From NCBI RefSeq assembly GCF_004216475.1, contig NZ_CP022303.1, forward strand, positions 2,418,001 to 2,482,000: a stretch of DNA of 64,000 bases, written 5' to 3'. Made by a program: the position numbers and the translations under genes. Under the pieces are notes generated by a model. That model made no database searches, was not told the DNA's origin, and saw only the letters and a list, made by a program, of their open reading frames with translations. The DNA comes from Thalassococcus sp. S3. GTDB lineage: Bacteria > Pseudomonadota > Alphaproteobacteria > Rhodobacterales > Rhodobacteraceae. This document shows positions 11,460 through 20,110 of the stretch, piece after piece. Each line of letters starts with the position of its first letter. Position 1 is the stretch's first letter.

Positions 11460-12473
11460 ATGCCGCTTTACACTTTGCAATGGGTCTACCAACTGGACGA
11501 CTTCGACACGACCGGCGGAAACATCACCCCTCCCAATGAGCAGAACGCACAGGCGGCAGGGACGCCGCCCTTCAACATCCGTTTGGATCCCGGAGCGCAA
11601 CCGCTGCAGATCGTCATCGACGACGACGACCCGGATTTCAACGAAGCCCCCACCGACAGCAATCAGGTGCTGGCAAATCCTGTGACGATTGACGGCGTCA
11701 CCTATCCGGCCGGCTCTCTCGTGACGCTGAACTACGTGCTGACCGACGATAACGGGTTCGAGGGGTTTTCGATCACCATCGGCCAGAACAATACCGGCAA
11801 CAACACCACGACCGCCTTCATTTCGAACCAGCCCATGGTTCCGGGGCAGCAATACACCTTTACGAGCGAGGGCAATATCGGGCGCAACCCCCGGCCCTAT
11901 CAGGAATTCATCTGCTTTGCCGCGGGCACGCGTATCCGGGTGCCGGGAGGGACCTGTGCGGTCGAAAACCTGCAAGCCGGTGATCTGGTCACCACGATGG
12001 GGCACGGGGCGCAGCCCATCCGCTGGGTGGGCCAGCGGACAGTGCCCGCTTTGGGCTCGGGCGCGCCGGTGACGATTGCGGCGGGCACCCTTGAGGCGCG
12101 TCAGGATCTGACCGTGTCGCCCAATCACCGGATCCTGGTTCAGACCGGCGCCACCGAAATGGTGACAGGTGAGCCACGCGTGCTGGTGGCCGCAAAACAC
12201 CTTGTGAATGGCCGTTCGATCCGGCAGACGCCGCGCGGCTTTGTCACCTACGTGCACATCATGTTCGACGATCACCGCATCGTCTGGGCAAACGGCTGTC
12301 CGACCGAGAGCTTCTACGTCGGTGCGCAATCACGCAAGATGCTGTCGGACGATCAGATGGCCGAGATCCTGGACCTCTTTCCCGAGCTTGCGACACGGGA
12401 TGACCCTTCGCCGGCCATGTCCTATCCCGATGCCGAAGGGCATGAGGGCCGTGCCCTCGCCGCCTATCTCTGA
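11460..12473 (+). CDS. Hint-domain (Hedgehog/intein-like) protein
   Basis: A 337-residue protein whose second half is a Hint_2-type domain: it begins at Cys152 in FICFAAGTRIRVPGG, followed by VENLQAGDLVTTMGHGAQPI, the SPNHRILVQTG block with the conserved histidine, and VTYVHIMFDDHRIVWANGCP. The N-terminal 150 residues (MPLYTLQWVYQLDDFDTTGG...) are acidic and unlike anything I recognise. No classical signal peptide is visible. In Rhodobacteraceae such Hint proteins are numerous, often secreted by type I or other routes, and may self-cleave at the Cys; here no HN dipeptide ends the domain, so classic protein splicing is unlikely. Function unknown. A GAGGGACGGGA stretch precedes the ATG. Confidence 0.85.
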   Translation: MPLYTLQWVYQLDDFDTTGGNITPPNEQNAQAAGTPPFNIRLDPGAQPLQIVIDDDDPDFNEAPTDSNQVLANPVTIDGVTYPAGSLVTLNYVLTDDNGFEGFSITIGQNNTGNNTTTAFISNQPMVPGQQYTFTSEGNIGRNPRPYQEFICFAAGTRIRVPGGTCAVENLQAGDLVTTMGHGAQPIRWVGQRTVPALGSGAPVTIAAGTLEARQDLTVSPNHRILVQTGATEMVTGEPRVLVAAKHLVNGRSIRQTPRGFVTYVHIMFDDHRIVWANGCPTESFYVGAQSRKMLSDDQMAEILDLFPELATRDDPSPAMSYPDAEGHEGRALAAYL

Positions 12474-12485
12474 CGGGGTCCGGGC

Positions 12486-13316
12486 CTAAAGATCGCTGCC
12501 CGCCATCGCCTGGGCCGCCGCGCGGCCAAGATCATAGGAAATCGCGCGGTACATCACGTCAAAGCCCTCGAACAGCGCCGCATTCAGCGCCTGTCCTGCT
12601 TCTGTCTCCGAGAAGGCGATATAACGGTCGAGCATCTCGTCACTGAGCGGACGGTAGGCCATCAGCAGAAAGCCGTAAAGCCAGGCCTCTGTATCCTCTC
12701 GAATTTCACCTTCCTGGGCCCAGACATCGGCGATGATCTCGTCTTCGCTGAACTCGTAGGCTCCGCCATCGGCAAGCCCCTGGAAGAACATGAAATTCGA
12801 CCCCAACGCGCCGGCCACATTGCGCTCAAGCAGATCGTTGGCGGCAACGAAACGCTTGACCGCCTCCAGACGGGCATCATCGGTGCCTCTCAACTCCGCA
12901 TAATTGGCGCGGGCGATATCCTCTACATCCTCGTCCGACATCGCCTCCCGGGCGGCATTCTCGTAGGTCAGAATGCTTTGCCCTTCGGGGTTGTCAAAGA
13001 ACGCCTGAATGGCTGCGCGATGGGGCGCGCTCAGCTCGCCCTCAAAGGCTTCTGCAACGATCCGCACCATCTCTTCGGTGTCGTAGATCCGGTCGACCTG
13101 CCGGATCCAGTAGGCCCCGCCCCCACCGGCCAGCATCTCGTCCTGCAGATCCTCGGCATAAGACAGGCCTTCGTTGCGCATCAGGCCGGCCACTTCGTGC
13201 AACCGCAGGGTCTGGACCAGATCCGCCGTCGTCGGCGCGGCCTGCGCCGTCCCGGCCAGCGCGAAAGCGAGCGAGGCTATAAGCGAAAGAGCAATTCGTC
13301 TGGTGACGTCAAACAT
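12486..13316 (-). CDS. DUF2059 secreted protein A
   Basis: A 276-residue protein with a clear Sec signal peptide (MFDVTRRIALSLIASLAFALAG..., cleavage near TAQA-A at residue 27). The mature part is helical and acidic and contains a DUF2059-like segment (FDNPEGQSILTYENAAREAM and LSDEMLDRYIAFSETEAGQA). DUF2059 proteins are periplasmic and of unknown role. It lies one base downstream of a paralogue with the same architecture and is convergent with the Hint gene, 12 bases away. The two are probably co-transcribed. Confidence 0.8.
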   Translation of the reverse strand: MFDVTRRIALSLIASLAFALAGTAQAAPTTADLVQTLRLHEVAGLMRNEGLSYAEDLQDEMLAGGGGAYWIRQVDRIYDTEEMVRIVAEAFEGELSAPHRAAIQAFFDNPEGQSILTYENAAREAMSDEDVEDIARANYAELRGTDDARLEAVKRFVAANDLLERNVAGALGSNFMFFQGLADGGAYEFSEDEIIADVWAQEGEIREDTEAWLYGFLLMAYRPLSDEMLDRYIAFSETEAGQALNAALFEGFDVMYRAISYDLGRAAAQAMAGSDL

Positions 13317-13317
13317 C

Positions 13318-14184
13318 TCAGATATCCTGTCCCGGGTGCAGATCGGCCATCCGGCGGGCCAGGACCTCGAACCGGTTCGCCATGATCTCGTATTGAACCG
13401 CGTTCATCAGCACATAAACCTCCTGCATATCCGGATGTTCAAGCGCCTCCGCATAGGCTTCGAGATCCGCGTCTGAAAACGGCTCATAGGTATAGGCGGC
13501 GCCCGCGAGGGACGATTGCTGGATCGCCCGTCGCAGCGCGCCTTCGCGCTCGGACAGGACCGCTCTCAAATCCTCGGCATCCATCCTCAGGTCGATCACA
13601 CCCGCCGCGCTCGCGGCCAGCAGAAAGCGCATCTGGATCTCCTGCAGCGCGCGCACGCTGGCCCCCGCGACATCGACGGCGCGGTTCATGCGCTGCAGGA
13701 TCTGCAACCGGGCCGCGCCCGTCTGCACAAGATCCGCTACGATCTGCGCGCCTTCTTCCTGCTTGTCCTCGTCGTCTTCCTTGAGATGCGAGGCGTTCTC
13801 AGCCACCACAAGCCGTTGACCGAGATCGCTGGCGTAAAAGGCCGCTGCGTGATTAAGCAGTGGATCGCTCAGCGTTTTTTCCAGGATGTCGAGGGCCAGA
13901 TCATGCATGACCTCGACGTCAAAGACGTCTTGGGTCACGCGGGTCCAGTCGGCGCCAAAGGCGTTCGGATCCATGCCGATCATCTGAGGCGCGGAACTGG
14001 CGGAAAGCTTGATGCTTTCCAGCGCGACATCAAAGCCCGTCACCTCCAGGAAAGCTTCCAGCCGACCGCGATCAGCGGCCTGCGCGGCGGCTGACCAAAG
14101 CAGGGCGATACATGTAAACGCGGCCAGAAGCGCGGAGCGATGTTTGAGAGAAGCGGAATAAACCATGCTCCAAAGGTACGTCAT
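13318..14184 (-). CDS. DUF2059 secreted protein B
   Basis: A 288-residue protein with an N-terminal signal peptide (SALLAAFTCIALLWSAAAQA, cleavage after residue ~36) and a mature DUF2059-like region. NHAAAFYASDLGQRLV and DADLEAYAEALEHPDMQEVY match the repeating helical pattern of its downstream neighbour, so this is a tandem pair that may form a periplasmic assembly. The first ATG (14184) and MVYSASLKHR (14166) are both possible starts; the latter gives the more typical signal peptide. Function unknown. Confidence 0.78.
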   Translation of the reverse strand: MTYLWSMVYSASLKHRSALLAAFTCIALLWSAAAQAADRGRLEAFLEVTGFDVALESIKLSASSAPQMIGMDPNAFGADWTRVTQDVFDVEVMHDLALDILEKTLSDPLLNHAAAFYASDLGQRLVVAENASHLKEDDEDKQEEGAQIVADLVQTGAARLQILQRMNRAVDVAGASVRALQEIQMRFLLAASAAGVIDLRMDAEDLRAVLSEREGALRRAIQQSSLAGAAYTYEPFSDADLEAYAEALEHPDMQEVYVLMNAVQYEIMANRFEVLARRMADLHPGQDI

Positions 14185-14395
14185 TTCAGCTTACGGGCAA
14201 TCGAATTCCGCGATCAAAGGCGCGTGTAGGCGGACGGTCACGCGTTGTCTTGCGCAAACGGGATGGGTTGGTCGCGGGTGCCTGGGCCAGATTTCGTCGT
14301 CACGCAAATGGCGTCGGACCAAGCCTGCCGAGCGGTGGGCCTGCCGCCTTGCCCGGTGGCGCGTCAGATTACCGGGCCGTTCTCCAAATCGCCCC

Positions 14396-14424
14396 TTGCC
14401 ACCCTGCCCGTTCCGAATTAAACG
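14396..14424 (+). promoter_or_regulatory. Promoter of tRNA-Ser
   Basis: TTGCCA (14396-14401) and TAAACG (14419-14424) with a 17-base spacer, 18 bases upstream of the mature 5' end of the tRNA. Confidence 0.5.
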
Positions 14425-14442
14425 CCCACGACAGACCCCCGC

Positions 14443-14532
14443 GGAGAGGTGCCGGAGTGGTCGAACGGGGCGGTCTCGAAAACCGTTGTGGGTGCAAGCC
14501 CACCCAGGGTTCGAATCCCTGTCTCTCCGCCA
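14443..14532 (+). tRNA. tRNA-Ser(CGA)
   Basis: A 90-base class II tRNA. The acceptor 5' strand GGAGAGG pairs with TCTCTCC, followed by G and an encoded CCA (14530-14532). The anticodon stem GCGGT/ACCGT holds loop CTCGAAA with anticodon CGA, reading UCG codons. The long variable arm TTGTGGGTGCAAGCCCACC and the GGTTCGAATCC T-arm are typical of serine tRNA. The chromosome composition changes immediately after the CCA end. Confidence 0.97.
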
Positions 14533-14761
14533 CTTTTCATAACTCTGATTGTTGTTGAAGCGTTCTTGTGTAGCTCAGGCATTTGCCAGATGTTACCATT
14601 GAATGAGGCTGACGGTCGGTAGAATAGACTAATGCGAGTTCACTAATGAGCGCACCACTGGAACCGTATCCTTTGACCGCCTAGCATTGCTTACTCTAAC
14701 TTCAATGAGTCTTAGGCCGCGCATTGGTTGGCATTGTTGGGATTTTCTTTGAGGCTCCAAG

Positions 14762-15313
14762 ATGGGCACGTCTGAGATCGCGCTTCTGATAAGCGGAATT
14801 GCACTCGCAGTTTCTATAGGGAATTTGATTTGGAACATCCGGTCCAAATTTCTGCAGCCCAAGCCCAACATTGGGATCCATTTCGCGGTGATGACTAAGG
14901 CAGGCTGCGACGACTCGTTTCAGGCCAAGCGTGCCATACAGTTGTCAGCGACAAACCTCGGCCCGAATGACGTGGTTATGAGTCAAGTGATAGGGCGGTC
15001 ACGACGCTTGAAATGGTATGGCTTTCACACCCATTACATGGTGGTATTGGTAAGTTCCAGATGGCCAATAGAAGGACAAAAAGATCCAGGTGACTACGGA
15101 AATCTCCCGACCCGAATTGCAGTCGGCGACCAAGGCAGCTGGTATATGCCAATAGACAACACTTTTTTCACTGAACACGATATGACAGACTTCGGTTTAG
15201 TGGACACTTTCGGTCGCAGACACTGGGCCAAACAGAAGCACGTGAAATTGGTTCGAGCGAAGACGCTTGAGCATCTTAAACAAAGCAGGCTTCCCAACCC
15301 TCTCTCCGGTTGA
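14762..15313 (+). CDS. Hypothetical membrane-anchored protein in an AT-richer insert
   Basis: A 183-residue protein I do not recognise. Residues 5-25 (EIALLISGIALAVSIGNLIW) form one transmembrane anchor; the rest (PNIGIHFAVM..., IQLSATNLGPNDVVMSQVIG, ...) looks like a beta-rich soluble domain on one side of the membrane. Base composition and codon choice (many A/T-ending codons) differ sharply from its neighbours, and it stands alone 230 bases downstream of tRNA-Ser. That suggests a horizontally acquired cargo gene at the tRNA, although no integrase or direct repeat of the tRNA end is visible. An alternative is a defence or superinfection-type orphan; nothing in the sequence decides this. Confidence 0.65.
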   Translation: MGTSEIALLISGIALAVSIGNLIWNIRSKFLQPKPNIGIHFAVMTKAGCDDSFQAKRAIQLSATNLGPNDVVMSQVIGRSRRLKWYGFHTHYMVVLVSSRWPIEGQKDPGDYGNLPTRIAVGDQGSWYMPIDNTFFTEHDMTDFGLVDTFGRRHWAKQKHVKLVRAKTLEHLKQSRLPNPLSG

Positions 15314-15406
15314 CCAGGCCGAAGAGTTTGCATAACTGCTGCCTAGGCGGCGCCGGACTGCGCGCCGAACCTCGGAGCGTTGATGTTGGAGAATGTAGCA
15401 AAGCGC

Positions 15407-15434
15407 TGACACGGGTCCCATTCGGATCGTGTCA
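15407..15434 (+). other. Leader hairpin upstream of yjhX-like gene
   Basis: TGACACG (15407-15413) and CGTGTCA (15428-15434) are perfect 7-bp inverted repeats around a 14-base loop. Inside it GGGTCC (15413-15418) can instead pair with GGACCC (15436-15441), and the latter overlaps the 5' arm of the following terminator-like stem. The structures are mutually exclusive, the layout expected of a transcription attenuator; this is inference from complementarity only. Confidence 0.45.
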
Positions 15435-15439
15435 CGGAC

Positions 15440-15468
15440 CCCCACCGCCCAAGCGGACGGGGCTTTTT
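15440..15468 (+). terminator. Terminator-like hairpin in the yjhX leader
   Basis: CCCC A CCGC / loop CCAA / GCGG AC GGGG then C and TTTTT. It ends 32 bases before the yjhX-like start codon, so it either ends a short upstream transcript (a candidate small RNA) or works as an attenuator of the downstream gene. Confidence 0.55.
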
Positions 15469-15500
15469 GCTTTGTTTCCAAACCACATTCGAGATTGATC

Positions 15501-15758
15501 ATGAACATCTCCAAAGCGGAACAGCGCGTGCTGCACGTGCTCGCTCAGGGTGGCGCGATACAATATGTGCGCGGCCCGAACCGAAAGGTCGTCGACGTGA
15601 TTTGCGTCACGCGCGACGGCCATGTCCTCAGCAATTGCACGTTGGGCGTTTTCCAGCGTCTGTTGCGCCGGAAACTGATCCGGTCCCAAAACGGTCGCCC
15701 CTACCAGATCTCGCGCCTCGGGCGCGAGAACGTGCGGGCGCAGCTCGACAATCGGTAG
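15501..15758 (+). CDS. yjhX: YjhX/TopAI family (UPF0386) small protein
   Basis: An 85-residue protein closely matching E. coli YjhX over its whole length: MNISKAEQRVLHVLAQGG at the start, CTLGVFQRLLRRKLI in the middle and the invariant C-terminus NVRAQLDNR. In E. coli YjhX (TopAI) is a toxin that inhibits DNA topoisomerase I, neutralised by the acetyltransferase-like antitoxin YjhQ. No YjhQ homologue is adjacent here; the nearest GNAT proteins are 5 kb away in another operon. Start at 15501 is fixed by the family N-terminus although the frame is open upstream. A structured leader precedes it. Activity as a toxin in this host is not shown. Confidence 0.88.
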   Translation: MNISKAEQRVLHVLAQGGAIQYVRGPNRKVVDVICVTRDGHVLSNCTLGVFQRLLRRKLIRSQNGRPYQISRLGRENVRAQLDNR

Positions 15759-15808
15759 GATCGGGATCAAGCCAGGCTGCGGGCGATGCCGCCTGCAGCC
15801 TTTTGATC

Positions 15809-17908
15809 TCAGAACCCGAAGAGATTGGCCTCGCCGATGGCCTTCTCGACAAAGCGGGCCCGGTCGGGTTCGGGCGCCCAGCCCAGTTCGGCCTTGGGTT
15901 TGGCGTTGTCGAAGGGCGAAAAATGGGCCCGTGATTTCCAATCGTTCAAGGAGGCGCGGGTCAGCCCCTTTTTGCGCAACACACCGACCTTCAGCGCATG
16001 CTTGACCGCGTCCGACAGAAAGAAGCTGTAAAGCGAGCCGGAGGTCACGCGGATCCGCGCACCCAGGCGGTCGTGGATGGCGTCAAAGTATTGCCGCGCC
16101 GACATCATGCGTTCGCCGGTCAGATTGTAGGATTGCCCGACGGCGCCCTCGCTCTCCATCATTCGGATCAGCCCGTCGGTGATATCGTCGATCAGCACGA
16201 AGGGCAGGATGTTGTTGCCATGCCCCCAGATGCGGACCGCGCCCGCGCCGTGCCAGCGGCCAATCCCCCAATGCTGCAACGGGCCGCCCGCGCCCACGAC
16301 GATGCCGGGCCGGGCGATGACGAGCGGCAGCCCCCGGTCGCGATGCAACTCCATCAGGCGGCGTTCGCATTCGGCCTTGGAGCGCGCATAAAGGTTGCGG
16401 TCCGTCATGTCGGCGGCAAAGCCGGTCTCCTCGGTGATGCGCCGGAAGGGGTCCGACATGTCGTAAGAGGCGATCGTGCCGGTGTAGACAAGGCGCCGGA
16501 CACCCGCCTCCATCGCGGCCTCGGCGATGCCGACACTGACGCCCACATCGTTTTTCAGGGCGTCCTCCCAGATGGCGTCGAGCGACTTGGCCAGGTTGAA
16601 GACGGTGTCGATGCCCCGCATCGCGGAAACCAGACCGGCCTTGTCGTGCAGTGACACGCCCACCGTTTCCACATGATCGGATAGATCATCGAAAGGCCCC
16701 GTCTTGCCCCGGCTAAGGACCCGGACGTCATGCCCCGCGGCGACCAGACCGCGTGTGAGGTGGCGCCCGATAAAGCCCGTTCCCCCGATCACCAGAACGG
16801 TGGGCGACGGGGCGGTTTTCGCAACGATTGGCCGCACCTCCGACGGCACATGGTCGAGGGCGGCGTCGATGGCCCCCATCACCTCGCAGGCGGCGTCGAA
16901 GTGAAACCTGCGGTCGAGTGGCGTGCCGGAGGCGATGCTGTCGTAGAACGCACCGATTGCTCCCCGGAAGCTGAGGCCATAGGGCGATTTCTGGTTCAGC
17001 GAGGTCAGCTGACGGGCGGCGTTCACAACGCCTTCGCGAGCATGCTGGCCGGCCTGCGACATCTGCGCAAGAAACGGGTTCAGAATCAGGTCTGCGGTGT
17101 TTTCGGCGCGCACGACCAATGTGTCGGACGCATAATCGAACCGCGCCTGCCCGCTTGAGCCACGCAGGGTCACGCTGCGATCATCAAGGGTTTCGACCAG
17201 AGAGAGGTTGAAGGTCACCTCCACCTCCCCTGCCCGCGCCAGAATGCGCCAGACCTGAGGGCGGGTTCCACCCCCCGGCAACGCGACGGGCTTGCTGAGC
17301 GCGACATGCTCGACTGTTACCGGCCCGAAAAGATCCACCGCGAAAGCAAACAGATGCGGGCCCAGTTCAAGCAGCAGGTTGCGGGGCGCGCGCATCAGCC
17401 AAAGGCCGAACGGACCGGAGCGCAGGGGCGGCAAGGGAAAACACCAGTTGATTTCGGCCATCGACACACGGCCCAACGCACCGGAGCGGACCTGCGCCTT
17501 CAACCGCTCATATCCGGGCATGCCGAGGAAATTATGCGCCGCACCCAGCGTCTTGCCCGCGGCCTTTGCCGCCTGTGCCATAGCCCGCGTCTGATCGGCG
17601 GAGATCGCGACAGGTTTCTCGACCCAGCAATGCAGCCCGGCCTTCAGGCAGTCGATCGTCAAATCATGGTGGCTGTCTGGTGGTGTGAGGATATGAACGG
17701 CATCCACTCCCCCTTCTGCCTGCATGTCCTCGACCGAGCTATAGGCACGCGCGCCATGCGCCTCGGCGAGCCCCTTGGCCGCAGAGGGCGAGACGTCGCA
17801 GACCGCCGCCAGCTCCACCCCCGGTGTCGCCTTGATCGCATCGGCATGCCAGCTTGCAATATATCCGGCGCCAATGATGCCGGCGCGCAGAGGGGATGAA
17901 GCCATCAC
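15809..17908 (-). CDS. Fused Gfo/Idh/MocA oxidoreductase and NAD-dependent epimerase/dehydratase
   Basis: A 699-residue two-domain protein. Residues 1-~360 are a Gfo/Idh/MocA dehydrogenase: Rossmann motif GIIGAGYIASWHADAI, the catalytic-site HCWVEKPVAI (EKP), then the alpha/beta C-terminal domain. From residue 370 a second, complete extended-SDR epimerase follows: VLVIGGTGFIGRHLTRGLVA, TGTIASYD and the catalytic YARSK (YxxxK). Both nucleotide sites look intact, so it could oxidise and then reduce/epimerise a nucleotide-sugar or glycan building block in two steps. It ends the leftward glycan module; the next upstream gene is a GT2 glycosyltransferase 10 bases away. The same two families occur again as single proteins further upstream in the module. 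Substrate unknown. Confidence 0.85.
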   Translation of the reverse strand: MMASSPLRAGIIGAGYIASWHADAIKATPGVELAAVCDVSPSAAKGLAEAHGARAYSSVEDMQAEGGVDAVHILTPPDSHHDLTIDCLKAGLHCWVEKPVAISADQTRAMAQAAKAAGKTLGAAHNFLGMPGYERLKAQVRSGALGRVSMAEINWCFPLPPLRSGPFGLWLMRAPRNLLLELGPHLFAFAVDLFGPVTVEHVALSKPVALPGGGTRPQVWRILARAGEVEVTFNLSLVETLDDRSVTLRGSSGQARFDYASDTLVVRAENTADLILNPFLAQMSQAGQHAREGVVNAARQLTSLNQKSPYGLSFRGAIGAFYDSIASGTPLDRRFHFDAACEVMGAIDAALDHVPSEVRPIVAKTAPSPTVLVIGGTGFIGRHLTRGLVAAGHDVRVLSRGKTGPFDDLSDHVETVGVSLHDKAGLVSAMRGIDTVFNLAKSLDAIWEDALKNDVGVSVGIAEAAMEAGVRRLVYTGTIASYDMSDPFRRITEETGFAADMTDRNLYARSKAECERRLMELHRDRGLPLVIARPGIVVGAGGPLQHWGIGRWHGAGAVRIWGHGNNILPFVLIDDITDGLIRMMESEGAVGQSYNLTGERMMSARQYFDAIHDRLGARIRVTSGSLYSFFLSDAVKHALKVGVLRKKGLTRASLNDWKSRAHFSPFDNAKPKAELGWAPEPDRARFVEKAIGEANLFGF

Positions 17909-17918
17909 AACGGCCTTT

Positions 17919-18890
17919 CTATTTGTATTCGATGATGCGCATGTCCTTACGGGTCGCCATACGCCAGATATAAGTCAGCATTCCCAAGAGGTTGGGGAAC
18001 TTGGATAATGTCAGCAGTACCGCCTGCTCAGCCGCGTCACGCAGGTCGAGGCCCGCGCGCCGCAAGCCCTGCACCGTCCGAAGATAGGACAAGAGATAGA
18101 CGGCAAGAACGGCAAGCAGCAGCAAAGGTTCGGTGAAAAGAGCGCCGACAGCGAGCACAGGCAGCAAAGCGGCATAGATCCAGACGCGCCGCCGCTCTTT
18201 GGTGAAGTATTCCGGATGCAAAGCACCCACCTGCGAAAAACCATGTCCGGTGCGCACTGCACGCTGCCACCATTGACCAAAGCGGAGCATATTCGCGTCG
18301 TGCAGCGTCATGTCTTCGGGCAGACGATGCACCCTCCAGCCCGCCTTTCGCATGCGGGTGCAGAACTCCTCGTCCTCGGCCGCGATGATGCGCGGGTTAA
18401 AGCCGCCCGCGGCCTCGAACGCCTCGGCGCGGACCATCATGTCGCCGCCGCAACCCTCGATATCGCCTGCCGGGCGATGCCATTCGAAATCGCACAAGCG
18501 GTTGTAAACGCTTGCCTCGGGGTGGATTTCGGCACGCCAGCCCGTGACGATACCCAGATCCGGCTGCGCGTCGAGCGCGGCACGTGCCTTGGCCATCCAA
18601 CCCGGTACGATCCGGCAATCCCCATCGACGAATTGAACGTAATCTGGCCGCGTGCCCGTGCTGGCCAGGGCACGATAGCCCGCGTTGCGTGCCCGCGCCG
18701 CGGTGAACGGGGTGTCGGTATCAAGGATCACCACCTCCGCCCCCGCCTCTTCAGCGGCTTTCACGCTTCCATCGGTGGATCCGCTGTCGACATAGACGAC
18801 CCGGATCTGCTGATCGGCCAAGGAGGCGAGGCAGGCCACCAGGCGCGCGCCCTCGTTGCGGCCGATCACGACGGCACCGATCAGGCTCAT
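17919..18890 (-). CDS. Glycosyltransferase family 2
   Basis: A 323-residue GT2 protein. The GT-A fold opens with LIGAVVIGRNEGARLVACLA, has VYVDSGSTDGSVK and the metal-binding acidic motif in YVQFVDGDCRIVPGW (DxD-like), then GGFNPRIIAAEDEEFCTRMR. C-terminal hydrophobic segments (about residues 235-280, WIYAALLPVLAVGALF) anchor it at the inner membrane. The start overlaps the GT4 stop by 4 bases. It likely adds one sugar to a lipid-linked glycan; donor and acceptor are not predictable. Confidence 0.88.
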   Translation of the reverse strand: MSLIGAVVIGRNEGARLVACLASLADQQIRVVYVDSGSTDGSVKAAEEAGAEVVILDTDTPFTAARARNAGYRALASTGTRPDYVQFVDGDCRIVPGWMAKARAALDAQPDLGIVTGWRAEIHPEASVYNRLCDFEWHRPAGDIEGCGGDMMVRAEAFEAAGGFNPRIIAAEDEEFCTRMRKAGWRVHRLPEDMTLHDANMLRFGQWWQRAVRTGHGFSQVGALHPEYFTKERRRVWIYAALLPVLAVGALFTEPLLLLAVLAVYLLSYLRTVQGLRRAGLDLRDAAEQAVLLTLSKFPNLLGMLTYIWRMATRKDMRIIEYK

Positions 18891-20110
18891 ACCCGCCCCT
18901 CCGCGATTGACGTTCTGAACAAGGCGGCAAGCTTGCGCGCCTCCACGCGGCTGTCGAATTCGGCCACCACCTTGGCACGCCCCGCGGCGCCCATTTTGCG
19001 GCGCAGGTCGGGATGGGCCAGAAGCTGGATCAGGGCCGCGGCCAGGGGCTTTGAGGGGCCCGGAGGAACCAGCAGGCCCGTCACACCGTTCTCGACAAGT
19101 TCAGGCACGCCCGCAATCCGCGTCGTGACCACCGGCACCTCTGCGGCCATCGCTTCCATCAGCACAACCGGCACGCCTTCGGCAAAGCTTGGCAGGACGA
19201 AGACATCGGCCTTTTCCAGTGCTTCCGCTACCTCTGCCTGTGACTTGTAGCCGGCAAAGACGACGCCATCCCGCAGCCCCATATCTGCTGCACGCGCTTC
19301 CAGCGCCGTGCGGTCCGGGCCGTCCCCGATCAGGACAAGCTGACAGTCCGGCACCTGCTCGCGGACCTCTGTGAAGGCCTCCAACAGGACTGGCGCGCCT
19401 TTGACCGCCGCCAGACGCCCCACAAAAAGAAGCGTCGGGCGCTCTGATCGCTCCTCTTGCGTCCCATACCGCTCCGGCTCGATCCCGCAATGGACGATAT
19501 GCAGCTTGTCCCACAGCGCGGCGTCGGAAAAGGCCATGGCCTGCGACCGGCAAAAGTCGCTGATGCAACTCACAAAGCGGGCGGTTTCGATTTTCCGGTC
19601 GAGCCTCCAATGCTCGGGCGCGAAAAAGATGTCTGGCCCGTGCAGGGTGAAGCTGTAGGGAATGCCCGACAAGGCTGAGGTCAGCATCGCGACGGTGCAG
19701 CTCGACTTGGCAATGTGGTTGTGCAAATGGGAGACCCCTTGCCGCTCAAGGTGATCAGCCAATACCGCCGCTTCGGCGAAATAAAAGAGCTGGTAGAGCA
19801 GATTGCGCAATCCGGGCGGCGCTGTCTGCACAGCCAGCTTCAGCGCCCCACCGTAGCGTCGGGGACTGCGCAGCGCGCGTATGTGCGCGCGCAAAAGAGT
19901 GAGCGGCGCTTTGGCCGTGTCGAGCAGTTTGAAGGTTTGCGCGGCCTCCGCCACCTGTTCGGGGCCAACATGATGTTCGGCACCGGTGGTGCGTACCGAG
20001 CACGTCAGAATTTCCAGCCCCTCGGCGCGCAGGGCCGCAACCTCGCGCTGAATGAAGGTGTCGGTGGCGCGGGGATATTCACCGGTCAGATAGGCCACGC
20101 GGTCGGTCAC
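18887..20110 (-). CDS. Glycosyltransferase family 4
   Basis: A 407-residue GT-B enzyme. The N-terminal acceptor domain begins DRVAYLTGEYPRATDTFIQR, typical of colanic-acid/EPS transferases. The C-terminal donor domain has PTLLFVGRLAAVKGAPVLLE, LVLIGDGPDRTALE and the E-x7-E motif in FAEGVPVVLMEAMAAEVPVV, followed by NGVTGLLVPPG. It is a retaining enzyme using a nucleotide-sugar. It overlaps the epimerase upstream and the GT2 downstream by 4 bases each, so the three are translationally coupled. Confidence 0.9.
   Translation of the reverse strand: MTDRVAYLTGEYPRATDTFIQREVAALRAEGLEILTCSVRTTGAEHHVGPEQVAEAAQTFKLLDTAKAPLTLLRAHIRALRSPRRYGGALKLAVQTAPPGLRNLLYQLFYFAEAAVLADHLERQGVSHLHNHIAKSSCTVAMLTSALSGIPYSFTLHGPDIFFAPEHWRLDRKIETARFVSCISDFCRSQAMAFSDAALWDKLHIVHCGIEPERYGTQEERSERPTLLFVGRLAAVKGAPVLLEAFTEVREQVPDCQLVLIGDGPDRTALEARAADMGLRDGVVFAGYKSQAEVAEALEKADVFVLPSFAEGVPVVLMEAMAAEVPVVTTRIAGVPELVENGVTGLLVPPGPSKPLAAALIQLLAHPDLRRKMGAAGRAKVVAEFDSRVEARKLAALFRTSIAEGRV

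Noticed and set aside
14533..15313. Prophage or integrative island at tRNA-Ser
   Set aside because: No integrase, no second copy of the tRNA end and only one gene; kept as an AT-richer insert only.
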